A stretch of DNA of 64,000 bases, from positions 3,958,001 through 4,022,000 of the forward strand of contig NZ_LR134352.1 of assembly GCF_900637185.1 (NCBI RefSeq), written 5' to 3'. The stretch comes from Nocardia asteroides (GTDB lineage Bacteria > Actinomycetota > Actinomycetes > Mycobacteriales > Mycobacteriaceae). The notes beneath the pieces were generated by a model, which ran no database searches, had not been told where the DNA came from, and worked only from the letters and a program-made list of their open reading frames with translations. Positions 1-9,502 of this stretch are shown here, in pieces (the stretch's first letter is position 1; each line of letters begins with the position of its first letter). Made by a program: the position numbers and the translations under genes.

Positions 1-166
1 CGGTCAGGCCCGGTCCGTAGTCGACGGGGACTTCTACCGCGAAGACGAGCCGCAGCTCGATCCGGTGATGCGCGGCGAACGCGGCGGCCCACCGCAGCGC
101 GTGGCGTGACTGCTCCGATCCGTCGACGCCGACGACGACCGGCTTCGGATTCCCGGAAATGTTCAT
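1..166 (-). CDS. Universal stress protein, N-terminal part (runs off left edge)
   Basis: The reverse strand reads MNISGNPKPVVVGVDGSEQS and continues to the window edge, so only about the first 55 residues are present. The VVGVDGSEQSRHALRWA start is the classical first strand and nucleotide-binding loop of the UspA fold. The ATG at 166 is preceded by a good Shine-Dalgarno (AAAGGGAG), which fixes the start. It is transcribed away from the CHAD/USP operon, and the roughly 200-bp divergent region between them carries two weak DosR-like boxes. Universal stress proteins of this type are typical members of mycobacterial dormancy regulons; membership here is inference. Confidence 0.85.
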   Translation of the reverse strand, partial: MNISGNPKPVVVGVDGSEQSRHALRWAAAFAAHHRIELRLVFAVEVPVDYGPGLT

Positions 167-242
167 CTGGCTCCCTTTCTGCTCGGTGTCAGCGTGCGCC
201 GGCCGACGCGACGCGCAGCAGGGTCAGGAGACCCCCGAGGGT

Positions 243-256
243 GGGTCTTTCGTCGT
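243..256 (+). promoter_or_regulatory. Candidate DosR-like box (weak)
   Basis: GGGTCTTTCGTCGT matches GGGACYWWNGKCCC at 10 of 13 informative positions. It lies between the divergent USP and CHAD genes. Weak on its own, it gains some weight from the better boxes elsewhere in the island. Confidence 0.35.
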
Positions 257-276
257 GACCAACCGTGATCCCGGAA

Positions 277-290
277 GGGACTTTCGCGGG
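277..290 (+). promoter_or_regulatory. Candidate DosR-like half-site (weak)
   Basis: GGGACTTTCGCGGG has a perfect left half (GGGACTTT) but a poor right half. It lies 85 bp before the CHAD start, 34 bp from the first candidate. Confidence 0.3.
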
Positions 291-374
291 CGAACGGCAC
301 TGTGTCGCAGGCGCGCGAGACGGAATCGTGAAAGTCACACCGCTCCACTCACCCGACAGTTCGAGGAGGACCCG

Positions 375-1322
375 ATGTCCATCGAGACCCGGCCGGCTGC
401 CGGCCCGCCGACGACGACCACGGAACCGAAGGTCAGCGGGATGCTGGCCCGGTACCTGCACGCGCAGCGGGAAACGATCATGGACGGGCAGGTCGCGGCC
501 GGTCACGACGATCCCGATTCGGTCGTGGCACTGGTCAAGGCCGCGCGGCGAGCCCGTTGCGCGCTCAGCGCGCACCCGCAGGCAGTCCGCAGGCAGTCCG
601 AAGTCCGTCGGCTCATCGAGGAACTGCGCTGGCTCGGCATCACTGTCGGCGCGGCACACGAATTGCGCACACAGTCCGCGCGCTTGCATGCCGCGGTCGA
701 TGTCCTGCGCCCACGGTATGTCCGTGGTCCGGTACCGGACCGAATCACCGAATACTTCGACAGCCGGAGCCGACCGGCCTGGATCGCCGCCCGGGACCTG
801 CTGTCCTCGAACAGGTTCCCGGCCATGATCGAGGATCTGATGGCCGAGGAACGGCTGCTGCGGACCGGGGTCGTGCCCGGCATCGACGACCCGGACAACG
901 CCGTGGTGCTCGCCGGGCAGCTGGCGCGCATCCGGCGGCGGATGCGCGCGGTCGGCAAGGCCAGAGACGAAGACGCCACCGACGCGGCGCTGCATGATCT
1001 GCGCAAAGCGGTGCGGCGCACGCGCTATTACCTGGAGTCGGTACAGGAGCTGGATCCGGCCCGCCACGCCCAGGCAGCCGCGGGTCTCACGGCTCTGCAG
1101 AGGCTGCTCGGTGAGTACCAGGACGCGGCGGTGGCCAAACATCACCTGATCCAGCTGACCCGGGAGGCCGAGAACGCGGGCGAGTCCACCTTCACCTACG
1201 GGCTGCTCATGCAGCGCGAAATCGACCGCACGGCCGAATACGGCGCGGCCCTGCCCGCCACCTATTGGCGATCGCTGCGCGACGCGCGGGTGATGGCCGA
1301 CGTCCACAGCATGACGAGCTGA
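375..1322 (+). CDS. CHAD domain protein
   Basis: 315-aa soluble protein. The ATG at 375 follows GAGGAGGA, so the longer upstream reading frame is not needed. It shows the alpha-helical CHAD (conserved histidine alpha-helical) fold. The characteristic basic helix LHDLRKAVRRTRYYL sits near residue 215, and an earlier basic helix (VKAARRARCAL) near residue 55, suggesting two imperfect repeats. CHAD domains bind polyphosphate, so a role in polyphosphate-linked stress physiology is plausible but inferred. It heads an apparent operon with a USP and two membrane proteins (24-bp gap to the USP). Confidence 0.85.
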   Translation: MSIETRPAAGPPTTTTEPKVSGMLARYLHAQRETIMDGQVAAGHDDPDSVVALVKAARRARCALSAHPQAVRRQSEVRRLIEELRWLGITVGAAHELRTQSARLHAAVDVLRPRYVRGPVPDRITEYFDSRSRPAWIAARDLLSSNRFPAMIEDLMAEERLLRTGVVPGIDDPDNAVVLAGQLARIRRRMRAVGKARDEDATDAALHDLRKAVRRTRYYLESVQELDPARHAQAAAGLTALQRLLGEYQDAAVAKHHLIQLTREAENAGESTFTYGLLMQREIDRTAEYGAALPATYWRSLRDARVMADVHSMTS

Positions 1323-1346
1323 ATTCGACACAGGAAAGGTACGACG

Positions 1347-2249
1347 ATGACCACCAAGTCCCACCCCACCGAGCACCACACGCGGCCCGTCCTGGTCGCC
1401 GTGGACGGATCCGCGACCTCCTATCAGGCCGCGGCGTGGGCCGCCAACGAAGCCGTTCTGCACCACCTTCCGCTGCATATCCTGACCTCCGGGGCGCTGC
1501 AAACCGGGTTCGGACCCGGCATGTCCTTGGGCGAAGCCGACCTGGAATGGCTGCGTGCCGACGCCGAGCGCGTCGTCGGCGAAGCCCGGCGGGTAGCCTG
1601 CGCCGCCGTTCCCGACCAGAACCTCACCATCACCACCGAAGTCGCGTTCGAGCAGGCGGCACCCCTGCTGATCACGCGCTCCACCGACGCGGAACTCCTC
1701 GTGGTCGGCAGCCGCGGCCTCGGCGCCTTCCAGCGCGGACTGCTCGGCTCGGTCAGTCGCGCGTGCGCCCAGCACGCCCACTGCCCGGTCGCGGTCGTGC
1801 ACGGCATCGCGGCCATCGACCCGGTCTCGGCGGCGATGCCTGTCCTCGTCGGTGTCGACGGCACCGCGAACAGCGTTCCCGCCCTGGCACTCGCCTTCGA
1901 GGAAGCCTCGCGCCGCAAGGTCGAACTCGTCGCACTGCATGCGTTCAGTGACGCCAGCGCCCTGGACCTGCCGGCGTTCGGGTGGGAGATGGGGCGCCAG
2001 CAGGCGGAAGCCGACCTGGCCGAGTCCTTGGCCGGGTACGCCGAGCGCTACCCCGACGTGCCGGTCCGCCGGATCGTCGTCGCCGACCGGCCGGTGCGGT
2101 CGCTGGTCGACGAGGCGGCATCGGCGCAGCTGGTGGTGGTCGGCAGCCACGGGCGCGGTGGATTCTCCAGCATGCTGCTCGGATCGACCAGCAACGCTCT
2201 GCTGCACGCGGTGGAAACCCCGACCATCGTGGTCCGGAACAGGGACTGA
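1347..2249 (+). CDS. Tandem-domain universal stress protein
   Basis: 300 aa with two UspA domains. Each carries the ATP-binding signature G-2x-G-9x-G(S/T): VVGSRGLGAFQRGLLGS in the first half and VVGSHGRGGFSSMLLGS in the second. Both sites therefore look competent for nucleotide binding, as in mycobacterial Rv2623/Rv1996/Rv2005c-type proteins. The RBS is GGAAAGG. It sits 24 bp after the CHAD gene and 4 bp before the Rv1733c-like gene, indicating one transcript. It probably acts as a cytosolic ATP-sensing stress protein in non-growing cells (family knowledge). Confidence 0.93.
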   Translation: MTTKSHPTEHHTRPVLVAVDGSATSYQAAAWAANEAVLHHLPLHILTSGALQTGFGPGMSLGEADLEWLRADAERVVGEARRVACAAVPDQNLTITTEVAFEQAAPLLITRSTDAELLVVGSRGLGAFQRGLLGSVSRACAQHAHCPVAVVHGIAAIDPVSAAMPVLVGVDGTANSVPALALAFEEASRRKVELVALHAFSDASALDLPAFGWEMGRQQAEADLAESLAGYAERYPDVPVRRIVVADRPVRSLVDEAASAQLVVVGSHGRGGFSSMLLGSTSNALLHAVETPTIVVRNRD

Positions 2250-2253
2250 TCCG

Positions 2254-2832
2254 ATGACGTCGTCGACCTTCCGTACCGACGCGCTGCCGGCCGGCATCGT
2301 GCGGTTGTGGCGATGTCGCCCCTGGAGCGGCAGTCCGTTGATGAGCTGGCCCGAGCGAGCGCGGTTCACGGCGCGGGTGATCGCGGCGGTGATGCTGCTG
2401 GCCGCCGTGCCACTGGCCGGCGCGGTGGGCACCATCTCCTACACGGACGAAGCCGCGCTCATCGGCGCCGAGCGCCGCGACAGCGCCGCCGTGACGGCGG
2501 TGGTGGTCGCGCCGCCGGACTACGGTCCCGCGCACGTGCGGCGCGCCCAGGTGAGCTGGACCACCCAGGCGGGCACCGTCGTCGCGACGGTGCCGGTCTC
2601 CTCGGTGGCGGACGAGGGTGACCGGATCACGGTATGGCTGAACAGGTCCGGCGAGCCCGTGCGACCGCCGAGGGAGCAGGTCGTTGCGGTTTTCACCGGC
2701 ATAGGAAGCGGGATCGTCGTGCTGGTGTGTGCCGGGCTGGCCGGTTGGGGCCTGATCTCGGCCACCGAGAGGCTCATCGGCTGGCAGCGCGGCAGGGTCT
2801 GGGACCGCGAAGCGTCCGCTCTCAGCCGATAG
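2254..2832 (+). CDS. Rv1733c-like two-TM membrane protein
   Basis: 192 aa. The ATG at 2254 is 4 bp after the USP stop. A short basic N-terminus containing a WSGSPLMSWPERARF stretch precedes a first transmembrane helix (about residues 40-60). An extracytoplasmic domain of about 80 residues follows, then a second helix (about 145-167) and a short basic tail. This two-helix layout, length and the LWRxxPWSGxPL-type N-terminus match the mycobacterial Rv1733c family, a DosR-regulon latency antigen of unknown biochemical function. Placement next to a USP also matches that context. Family assignment is from pattern recognition. Confidence 0.8.
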   Translation: MTSSTFRTDALPAGIVRLWRCRPWSGSPLMSWPERARFTARVIAAVMLLAAVPLAGAVGTISYTDEAALIGAERRDSAAVTAVVVAPPDYGPAHVRRAQVSWTTQAGTVVATVPVSSVADEGDRITVWLNRSGEPVRPPREQVVAVFTGIGSGIVVLVCAGLAGWGLISATERLIGWQRGRVWDREASALSR

Positions 2833-2845
2833 TCGGGAGACGCCG

Positions 2846-3436
2846 ATGTGGTTGCGGTGGGTTGTTCTCGTCACCGCCGGTGAGTTGCTCGGATTCTCGA
2901 TACCGGCGCTGGTCGCGACGTCCATGTGGGACCGGCCCGGAGTATGGCCGACGGTGGCACTGCTGGCCGCGGGCGCGGGCGAGGGCGCGGTGCTGGGCAT
3001 ATTCCAAGCGCGGGCGCTACGTCCGGCCATTCGTGATCTGAGCAATCGCGCCTGGGTTGCTGCGACGGCACTCGGTGCCCTGGTCGCCTGGTCGGTGGCG
3101 ATGGCACTGACACGTGCCGATGTCGTGCGCGAATGGCCTACGAGCTGGGCGATCCCGGTGCTGTGTACGGGCGGCGCGGTGGTGATCGCAGCCCTCGGGG
3201 TGACCCAGTGGGTAGTCCTGCGCCGATATCTCACCAGGGCAGGCTGGTGGATCGCCGCCACCGCTCTGTCGTGGGCGGCTGGGCTCACGGTGTTCGCGCT
3301 GTTCACCAGCCCGCTGTGGCACCAGGGCCAACCAGCCGGGGAGATCGCCGCGATCGGCATCGCCGGCGGTGTCTTGATGGCTGCGGTCATGGCGGCGGTG
3401 TCGGGAGGCTTTCTGTCCTGGCTGCTGCGTCCATGA
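2846..3436 (+). CDS. Polytopic membrane protein of unknown function
   Basis: 196 aa, start ATG 13 bp after the preceding stop with GGGAGACGCCG upstream. It is dominated by hydrophobic segments, about six predicted membrane spans separated by short basic loops. No catalytic motif is recognised. It is the fourth gene of the CHAD-USP-Rv1733c-like operon. Its function is unknown. Confidence 0.75.
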   Translation: MWLRWVVLVTAGELLGFSIPALVATSMWDRPGVWPTVALLAAGAGEGAVLGIFQARALRPAIRDLSNRAWVAATALGALVAWSVAMALTRADVVREWPTSWAIPVLCTGGAVVIAALGVTQWVVLRRYLTRAGWWIAATALSWAAGLTVFALFTSPLWHQGQPAGEIAAIGIAGGVLMAAVMAAVSGGFLSWLLRP

Positions 3437-3453
3437 CCCGATGCGAGCTCGAA

Positions 3454-3467
3454 AGGGCTTTGGTACC
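3454..3467 (+). promoter_or_regulatory. Candidate DosR-like box
   Basis: AGGGCTTTGGTACC matches 10 of 13 positions of GGGACYWWNGKCCC. It lies 96 bp upstream of the SHOCT gene in a 126-bp intergenic stretch. Borderline strength. Confidence 0.35.
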
Positions 3468-3527
3468 GACGGACGGTGGCCCTCGGCCCTTCTGCGAACA
3501 GCTCCGCTCGGCGCATCGTGGACGAGA

Positions 3528-3541
3528 CGGTCGAAGGGCCG
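3528..3541 (+). promoter_or_regulatory. Candidate DosR-like box (weak)
   Basis: CGGTCGAAGGGCCG matches 9 of 13 positions and scores the same on either strand. It is only 21 bp before the SHOCT start, so it may instead lie in the 5' UTR. Confidence 0.25.
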
Positions 3542-3562
3542 TGACCTGGCAGGAGGCGGACG

Positions 3563-3820
3563 ATGTATTGGTATGACCACGATGTCAGTGGATGGGGATA
3601 CGCGTGGATGGGCTTGGGCATGATCCTGTTCTGGGGCATGCTGATCGTCGGATTCGTGCTCGCGCTGCGATATCTGTTCCGGATGGAGGGGGAGCGCCGA
3701 GTGCATCCGGCGGCACCCGGCCCGGAACATGTCCTGGCGGAGCGATTCGCGCGCGGCGAGATCGACGCGCAGGAGTACGCGGACCGACTGGCCGTCCTGC
3801 GTTCCACCGCACAACGGTGA
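3563..3820 (+). CDS. SHOCT-domain single-TM protein
   Basis: 85 aa. An aromatic N-terminus (MYWYDHDVSGWGYAWMG) leads into one transmembrane helix (about residues 17-38). A linker and a C-terminal SHOCT motif (LAERFARGEIDAQEYADRL) follow. The RBS is GGAGG. Short membrane proteins with this SHOCT tail are common in actinobacterial stress clusters. SHOCT is thought to mediate oligomerisation, but no enzymatic role is known. It is separated from the upstream operon by 126 bp with possible regulatory boxes. Confidence 0.85.
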   Translation: MYWYDHDVSGWGYAWMGLGMILFWGMLIVGFVLALRYLFRMEGERRVHPAAPGPEHVLAERFARGEIDAQEYADRLAVLRSTAQR

Positions 3821-3853
3821 CCCGCGGGCGACTGAGAAGGGTGTGGCCGTGGC

Positions 3854-4198
3854 TTAAACCTTCTTGACCACGCTGGACTTGAGCTGCATCGGCCCGATGC
3901 CGTCCACCTTGCAGTCGATGTCGTGGTCGCCTACGCCGTTCACCAGGCGGATATTGCGCACCTTGGTGCCCGCTTTGATGCCGGTGGGGCTGCCCTTGAC
4001 CTTGAGCGTCTTGACGACGGTGACCGTATCGCCATCGGCGAGCACATTGCCGACGGCGTCGCGGATGACCGCGTCGACCGCCTCGGCCGAACCGGCGAGC
4101 GCCCATTCGTTGGCGCACTCGGGGCAGACCAGCAGGGCTCCGAGCTCGTAGGTGTACTCGCAGGAACACGCGGGGCAGGGCGGCAGCGTATCGCTCAT
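3854..4198 (-). CDS. PhnA/YjdM-family zinc-ribbon protein
   Basis: 114 aa, chosen ATG at 4198. The N-terminal zinc ribbon has CPAC near residue 8 and CPEC near residue 30. The C-terminal PhnA beta-domain contains the typical [16 protein letters not shown] segment followed by [10 protein letters not shown] and ends in the conserved VKK. The family was once linked to phosphonate metabolism, but its real role is uncertain. It is transcribed towards the SHOCT gene (convergent), and its promoter region holds a perfect 8-bp-arm palindrome. Confidence 0.92.
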   Translation of the reverse strand: MSDTLPPCPACSCEYTYELGALLVCPECANEWALAGSAEAVDAVIRDAVGNVLADGDTVTVVKTLKVKGSPTGIKAGTKVRNIRLVNGVGDHDIDCKVDGIGPMQLKSSVVKKV

Positions 4199-4253
4199 CG
4201 GTGTAGTCCTTCGGTGGTAGGGATCAGGCGGCTTACCCAGTCCTGATAGCCTG

Positions 4254-4271
4254 TTTGCTAAAGTTAGCAAA
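4254..4271. promoter_or_regulatory. Perfect palindrome, likely operator upstream of yjdM-like gene
   Basis: TTTGCTAAAGTTAGCAAA has perfect 8-bp arms with a 2-bp centre, in an AT-rich island 56 bp upstream of the zinc-ribbon gene start. The size and symmetry suit a small winged-helix (MarR/HxlR/ArsR-type) repressor. No such regulator is adjacent. Confidence 0.6.
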
Positions 4272-4394
4272 AAGCCATACGGCGAGGTCCGGGCGGGTTC
4301 CCGCCGGGATGCCGGCGGCGTCAGAGCCGCGGCTCAGCTGGGCAGGGCGCTGACCACACCTGTTCGCGAGCCGTAGTGTCCATTGATTGCATAG

Positions 4395-4409
4395 TTTCTA
4401 AATTACAAA
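4395..4409. promoter_or_regulatory. Imperfect AT-rich palindrome upstream of small ORF/SulP
   Basis: TTTCTAAATTACAAA has 7-bp arms with one mismatch around a central A, and resembles the palindrome at 4254 (TTT-n-TAA..TTA-n-AAA). It sits 20 bp before the small ORF and may be a related operator or a promoter element. Confidence 0.4.
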
Positions 4410-4428
4410 ACTTGAAAGGATGATAGTT

Positions 4429-4584
4429 GTGATCGCGAGCCGTGGGCCCACGATGGTTCCTATCGAGCATCCGGCCATCTCGCGTCAGGTCGAGAAGGTC
4501 GCCGACCTGACTGTCGCGAACAGGCGGGACAGGGTGCGCGCGCGGCCGGCCGCACCGAAGTCGCGTCTGCTCGGTCACCGCTGA
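4429..4584 (+). CDS. Small ORF (51 aa) just upstream of SulP
   Basis: The GTG start at 4429 is preceded by AAAGGATG at suitable distance. The frame encodes a basic 51-residue peptide beginning MIASRGPTMVPIEHPAIS and ends 2 bp before the SulP start, so it would be translationally coupled to the transporter. There are no membrane segments or motifs I recognise. It could be a real small protein, a leader peptide, or a chance frame in GC-rich DNA. Confidence 0.4.
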   Translation: MIASRGPTMVPIEHPAISRQVEKVADLTVANRRDRVRARPAAPKSRLLGHR

Positions 4585-4586
4585 CC

Positions 4587-6221
4587 ATGCGGGCCCTTCT
4601 GCCGACCTGGTCGGAGTGGAAGCCCGCTTTCCGGGCGCCGGGCGCGGATCTGCTGTCGGGGCTGATCGTGGCGCTGGTGGCGTTGCCGCTGGCGCTGGGA
4701 TTCGGCATCAGTTCCGGTCTCGGCGCCGCCGCCGGTCTGGCGACGGCGATCGTGGCCGGTGCGGTGGCCGCGGTGTTCGGCGGCTCCCGCTTCCAGGTGT
4801 CCGGCCCGACCGGCGCCATGACGGTGGTGCTGGTGCCGATCGTGGCCGAGCACGGTGCGTCCGGAGTGCTGACCGTGGGTCTGCTGGCCGGGCTGATGCT
4901 GGTCGGGCTCGCGTTCGCCAGGGTCGGGCGGGCGGTGCGGTTCATGCCGGCTCCCGTGATCGAGGGGTTCACCGCGGGCATCGCGGTGGTCATCGCGCTG
5001 CAACAGTTTCCGGGTGCGCTCGGGATCGCCGGCGCCGAAGGCGAGAAGGTCTGGCAATCGGCGGTCGATGCCGTGCGCCGGTTCGTCGAGGAGCCACACT
5101 GGACGGCGCCGGTGACGGCGCTCGCGGTGGCAGCGGTCGTCCTGATCGGCGGACGGTGGCGGCCGAAGCTGCCGTTCGCGCTGGTCGCGGTAACCGTGTC
5201 GACTGTCGTCGCGCGGATATTCGATCTGGATCTCGGGCGCATCGGCGCCATCCCCGCCGGGCTACCCGCGCCCTCACTCGAGTTCCTGCAGCTCGACGAC
5301 ATCGCCACCCTGCTGCTGCCCGCGCTCGCGGTCGCGGCCCTGGCCGCCCTCGAATCCCTGCTCTCGGCCACCGCCGCCGATGCGATGGCCGTGGGCACCC
5401 GTCACGATCCCGACCGCGAACTCCTCGGCCAGGGCCTGGCCAACATCGCCGCGCCGCTGTTCGGCGGCGTCCCCGCCACGGGCGCCATCGCCCGCACCGC
5501 GGTGAACGTGCGCTCCGGTGCCCGCACCCGGTTGGCGGCCCTCATCCACGCGGCGATCCTGGCCGGAATCGTCTATCTCGCCGCCGGACTCGTCGCCGAC
5601 ATCCCGATCGCCGCCCTGGCCGGCGTCCTGCTGGCCACCACCGTGCGGATGGTGGAGGCGGCCTCGGTCGCCGCGATCGCCCGAGCCTCTCGGGGGGACG
5701 CGATCGTCATGATGATCACCTTCGGCGTCACCGTCGCCTTCGACCTTGTCACCGCGGTGGTCATCGGCATTGGCTTCGCCTTGGTACTGGCCGTGCGTGC
5801 CATCGCTCGCGAGGCCACCCTGCAGCAGGTTCCCCTCGACGACACCGACCACCTCGGCGAGGAACATGCCCTGCTGCGCGACCACATCGTCGCCTACCGC
5901 ATCGACGGGCCGCTGTTCTTCGCCGCCGCTCACCGCTTTTTGCTGGAGCTGGCCGAAGTCGCCGACGTGAAGGTGGTGATCCTGCGCATGTCCCGCGTCA
6001 CCGCCCTCGACACCACCGGAGCCCTGGTCCTCAAGGACGCCATCAACAAGCTCGAACATCGCCACATCAGCGTCCTGATGTCGGGTCTGCGCGAGGACCA
6101 TCGCGCCCGCCTGACTACCATGGGCGCGCTTCCGTCGGGTGGGGACGACGCCGTCTTTCCCGACACTGGTTCCGCCATTTCCCATGCTCGCCGGGTGGTA
6201 TCGGCCCGTCGACAGCAGTAG
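4587..6221 (+). CDS. SulP-family anion transporter with STAS domain
   Basis: 544 aa. The first about 400 residues form the polytopic SulP core, starting with the conserved [19 protein letters not shown] segment, then [15 protein letters not shown] and [15 protein letters not shown] cytoplasmic STAS domain follows ([13 protein letters not shown]... [17 protein letters not shown], about residues 435-530). The family moves sulfate, bicarbonate or dicarboxylates. The substrate cannot be read from sequence. The mycobacterial Rv1739c SulP sits beside DosR-regulon genes, matching this context. It is downstream of the small ORF and AT-rich operator. Confidence 0.93.
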   Translation: MRALLPTWSEWKPAFRAPGADLLSGLIVALVALPLALGFGISSGLGAAAGLATAIVAGAVAAVFGGSRFQVSGPTGAMTVVLVPIVAEHGASGVLTVGLLAGLMLVGLAFARVGRAVRFMPAPVIEGFTAGIAVVIALQQFPGALGIAGAEGEKVWQSAVDAVRRFVEEPHWTAPVTALAVAAVVLIGGRWRPKLPFALVAVTVSTVVARIFDLDLGRIGAIPAGLPAPSLEFLQLDDIATLLLPALAVAALAALESLLSATAADAMAVGTRHDPDRELLGQGLANIAAPLFGGVPATGAIARTAVNVRSGARTRLAALIHAAILAGIVYLAAGLVADIPIAALAGVLLATTVRMVEAASVAAIARASRGDAIVMMITFGVTVAFDLVTAVVIGIGFALVLAVRAIAREATLQQVPLDDTDHLGEEHALLRDHIVAYRIDGPLFFAAAHRFLLELAEVADVKVVILRMSRVTALDTTGALVLKDAINKLEHRHISVLMSGLREDHRARLTTMGALPSGGDDAVFPDTGSAISHARRVVSARRQQ

Positions 6222-6265
6222 GCGCATCAGCTGGTGCGGGGCGGACCTTCGATGGCCGACGCGGG

Positions 6266-6279
6266 ATGACTTTCCGCCC
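6266..6279 (+). promoter_or_regulatory. Candidate DosR-like box upstream of alcohol dehydrogenase
   Basis: ATGACTTTCCGCCC matches 10 of 13 informative positions of GGGACYWWNGKCCC. It is centred about 100 bp before the adh start, in a 154-bp intergenic gap. Confidence 0.4.
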
Positions 6280-6375
6280 GGTGAAGTGGGGCCGTTGTGC
6301 TCCTGGCTTTCCACCGCAGGAGTGCGAGGGTGGACATCGGTAGATGACTACGCACCGGCGGAACGGAGCGAGACG

Positions 6376-7377
6376 ATGCGAGTGTGGCGAGTGGATCGTC
6401 CAGGACCGGTGGGTTCCTCCACTCCGCTGCGGTTCGGGGATGAACCTGTGCCCGTCGTCACCGGCGACGAATTGCTGGTGCGCGTGCTGTCCTGCGGTGT
6501 GTGCCGCACCGATCTGCACGTGGTGGAAGGCGACTTGCCGGTCCATCGCGAGGCCGTGACACCCGGGCACGAGGTGGTTGCCGAAGTCGTCTCCGTGCCG
6601 GAGGGATGCGACACGATCTCGGTCGGCGACCGAGTCGGCATCCCCTGGTTGCGGTACACCTGCGGAGTGTGCCGGTACTGCCTGCGCGGCGCGGAGAACG
6701 TGTGCCCGCGGTCGCGCTACACCGGGTGGGACGCCGACGGGGGGTACGCCGAATACGCCATGGTCCCTGTCGATTTCGCTCTGCCGCTGCCGGCCGGGTA
6801 CAGCAACGAGGAACTGGCTCCGCTGCTGTGCGCCGGAATCATCGGTTACCACGCGCTGCTGCGGGCGGAGGTGCCGGACAACGGCGTCCTGGGGATCTAC
6901 GGTTTCGGCGGCAGCGCTCATCTCACCGCGCAGATCGCCCTCGCGCGCGGCGCCAGGGTGCACGTGATGACCCGTGACGCGGCCGCCCGCGACCTGGCGC
7001 TGGAACTCGGCGTCGACTCCGCGCAGGGCGCCGCCGACCCCGCACCCGAGCCGCTGGATTCCGCGATCCTGTTCGCCCCGGTCGGCGAGCTGGTTCCGCC
7101 GGCGATGGCGGCGCTGGACGCGGGCGGCACCCTGGCCGTCGCCGGGATCCACCTCACCGATATCCCGGCGCTGAACTATCAGCGCCACCTGTTCCGGGAG
7201 CGCCAGATTCGCAGCGTCACGTCCAACACCCGCGCCCAGGCATCGGAGTTCCTCACGCTGGCCGGGCAATACCGGCTCCGCGTAACGACCCACCGCTATC
7301 CGCTCGAACACGCCGATCGCGCGCTGCGTGATCTGTCGCTCGGCCGATTCGACGGCGCGGCCGTGCTGGTTCCCTAG
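6376..7377 (+). CDS. Zinc-dependent alcohol dehydrogenase (MDR family)
   Basis: 333 aa, start ATG 6376 after GGAGCGAGACG. The catalytic zinc site is visible as [14 protein letters not shown] and the GHE of [10 protein letters not shown]. The structural zinc lobe is [15 protein letters not shown] (four Cys). The nucleotide loop is [11 protein letters not shown], a GxGxxG variant lacking one Gly. The family oxidises alcohols or reduces aldehydes with NAD(P). In the dormancy context it may help dispose of reductant, which is inferred. It converges on the Rv2030c-like gene 39 bp away. Confidence 0.92.
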   Translation: MRVWRVDRPGPVGSSTPLRFGDEPVPVVTGDELLVRVLSCGVCRTDLHVVEGDLPVHREAVTPGHEVVAEVVSVPEGCDTISVGDRVGIPWLRYTCGVCRYCLRGAENVCPRSRYTGWDADGGYAEYAMVPVDFALPLPAGYSNEELAPLLCAGIIGYHALLRAEVPDNGVLGIYGFGGSAHLTAQIALARGARVHVMTRDAAARDLALELGVDSAQGAADPAPEPLDSAILFAPVGELVPPAMAALDAGGTLAVAGIHLTDIPALNYQRHLFRERQIRSVTSNTRAQASEFLTLAGQYRLRVTTHRYPLEHADRALRDLSLGRFDGAAVLVP

Positions 7378-7416
7378 GCGGCGCCGAGCATCGCCCACCA
7401 GGAGTCCGCGAGACCC

Positions 7417-9456
7417 TCACAGCCCGGTCGGATAGGTTTCCGGCGTTCGCGCCGCGCTCCACCGGCTTGTGGGTTCGAGAGGCTCGAGCGCGGTGGTGTG
7501 GTCGATGTGGATGAGGGCATCGAACTGGTCGGCGGCACGAGCATGAAAGTAGTGGCTCCGACGTTCGGTTCCCGGGCGGTAGACGACGCCGATGGCTCGT
7601 TGCAGTCGAGGTAGGCCGAGCTCGTTCGAGGCGGCGTCCCCGGTATCCATCCGCACCATGAATTCACCCGTTCCGGAGTCGTGCAGCAGCGTCTCGATGC
7701 TGGACGGCAGTGCGGGACGGACCGTTTCGTGGATGGCGGTAACGCCCCATTCCTGTGCGGCGGTGACCGACCCGTAGTAGGTGCTCCAGCCGATCGTCCG
7801 GCAGTGTGCGCCGTGACGTTGCCGCATCAGCTGCCCCACCGTCAGCTGGCCCTCGGCACCGAACTCGGTGGCGCGAGCGTCGCCGACGTGCGAGTTGTGC
7901 GCCCAGACGACAATTTTCGGTGTATGTCCGCTGCGTGTGCGGTCGGGACCGCTGCCCAGATGCTCGCGTAGCGCGTCGAGCGTGTCGGCCATGTGCTCGT
8001 CACGCAGGTTCCACGAAGCGGTGTGGTCACCGAACATCGTGCGGTAGTACCGCTCGGCGTCGCGGACGGACCACGCGTTGCGCAGGGCGTCGAAGAGGTC
8101 TGCGGAGGCCTCGGTGCCGGTGGAGAACTCGGCGCGCGCCCGGCGTTGCAGTTCGACCAGTTGGGCGACGACCTGGTCCTCGCACATCCGGCCCGCACCG
8201 AAGGCGGCGCCGTATCCGTAGGCTTGGCCGTCGTCGGGCGCGGACTGGTCGAAACAGCTGTACCGAGCCATGGCGCGCCGCGCGGCGGCGGGGTCGGTAC
8301 GTTCGAGGTAGTGCACGATCTCGTTCATCGAGCGGTGCAGGCTGTACAAGTCGAGACCATAGAACCCGGCGGTGGGTTCGTCGTCGCGACGCTGTGCGTC
8401 GTTGTGCTCACGAAGCCAGCCGACGAAATCGCGGACCACGGTATTGCGCCACATCCAGGCCGGGAACCGCTGAAACCCGCGCAGCGCTTCCTCGGCAGTG
8501 GTGTCGCTTCCGCGCGCGTGCACATACCGGTTGACGCGTGCGGCATCAGGCCAGTCGCCCTCGATCGCGACCGCCTCGAACCCCTTGTTCTCGATCAGCC
8601 ATTTCGTCATTTCGGCTCGGGCGGTATAGAACTCGTGTGTTCCGTGCGTGCTCTCACCGATCAGCACGATGTTCGCTGTGCCGATCAGATCAGCGAATCG
8701 GTCCATGGGCGGAACCCCGCCGGGCGCGCTGATCGCGCACGCGCGGATCAGCTGCGCCGGGTCGGGCGCCGGGCGCGGCACTCCGACGGTCGGGGTGGAC
8801 ATCAGTGTCTGTACCTGGTCGTCGGTGACCTGTGTGAAGTCCCAATAGGATGCGCCGACGGCATGGAACGGCGACGGAATCGTCGCGCACACCACCTCGT
8901 CGACCATCGCCCCGAGCTCACGGCAGGTCGATTCCGGTGCGGCGGGAACAGCGACCACGATGCGACGCGGCTCCTGGGCGCGGATCGCCTCGACCGCCGC
9001 GAACATGCTGGCGCCGGTGGCCAGTCCGTCGTCGACGAGGATCACCGTTCGTCCCGCGACATCGAGCGGGCCGCGCCCACCGCGATAGGCGGCTTCCCGG
9101 CGCTCGAGTTCGGCCGCCTCTGCGGCGACCACCGCGCGAACCTTGTCGGAGGTCAGGCGCAGCGCGCGGACGACGTCGTCGGCGAGGACCACGCGGCCGC
9201 CGGCCGCCAGCGCGCCGAAGGCGAACTCCGGATTGCCGGGTACGCCCAGTTTGCGGACGACCAGGGCGTCCAACGGCGCGTTCAGGGCGGCGGCGACTTG
9301 CCAGGCCACCGGGATCCCGCCGCGCGGTAGCCCGAGCACGATCACGTCCTCGCTACCTCGATAGTGGCCGAGCAGTTCGGCCATGGCCTGGCCGGCCTCG
9401 CTGCGATCGCGGAAGATCCGGCGGGCGGAATCCTCGCGGAGCTTGATCGGGTTCAT
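7417..9456 (-). CDS. Phosphoribosyltransferase / erythromycin-esterase fusion (Rv2030c-like)
   Basis: 679 aa, nearly the length of mycobacterial Rv2030c. The N-terminal phosphoribosyltransferase domain (about residues 1-215) has the PRPP loop [13 protein letters not shown] and the early [12 protein letters not shown] motif. The C-terminal domain (about 240-650) is erythromycin-esterase/succinoglycan-like with [11 protein letters not shown] and AIEGDWPDA. The ancestral reaction here is unknown. It is the last gene of a minus-strand operon below the 29-aa membrane peptide and the HAD-GH65 fusion. In M. tuberculosis this protein is in the DosR regulon beside hspX and pfkB. Confidence 0.9.
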   Translation of the reverse strand: MNPIKLREDSARRIFRDRSEAGQAMAELLGHYRGSEDVIVLGLPRGGIPVAWQVAAALNAPLDALVVRKLGVPGNPEFAFGALAAGGRVVLADDVVRALRLTSDKVRAVVAAEAAELERREAAYRGGRGPLDVAGRTVILVDDGLATGASMFAAVEAIRAQEPRRIVVAVPAAPESTCRELGAMVDEVVCATIPSPFHAVGASYWDFTQVTDDQVQTLMSTPTVGVPRPAPDPAQLIRACAISAPGGVPPMDRFADLIGTANIVLIGESTHGTHEFYTARAEMTKWLIENKGFEAVAIEGDWPDAARVNRYVHARGSDTTAEEALRGFQRFPAWMWRNTVVRDFVGWLREHNDAQRRDDEPTAGFYGLDLYSLHRSMNEIVHYLERTDPAAARRAMARYSCFDQSAPDDGQAYGYGAAFGAGRMCEDQVVAQLVELQRRARAEFSTGTEASADLFDALRNAWSVRDAERYYRTMFGDHTASWNLRDEHMADTLDALREHLGSGPDRTRSGHTPKIVVWAHNSHVGDARATEFGAEGQLTVGQLMRQRHGAHCRTIGWSTYYGSVTAAQEWGVTAIHETVRPALPSSIETLLHDSGTGEFMVRMDTGDAASNELGLPRLQRAIGVVYRPGTERRSHYFHARAADQFDALIHIDHTTALEPLEPTSRWSAARTPETYPTGL

Positions 9457-9502
9457 CGCTGCCTCGATTCGGTCGGTCAGCCCCGGTGCCGCCGACGCGG
9501 CG

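Noticed and set aside
189..2435. Very long open frame on the minus strand opposite the CHAD and USP genes (similar frames exist opposite SulP, ctpF, ppsA and the sulfur operon)
   Set aside because: High-GC codon bias leaves antisense frames open; the encoded sequence is Arg/Gly-rich low complexity, while the opposite strand encodes recognisable domains with good RBSs.
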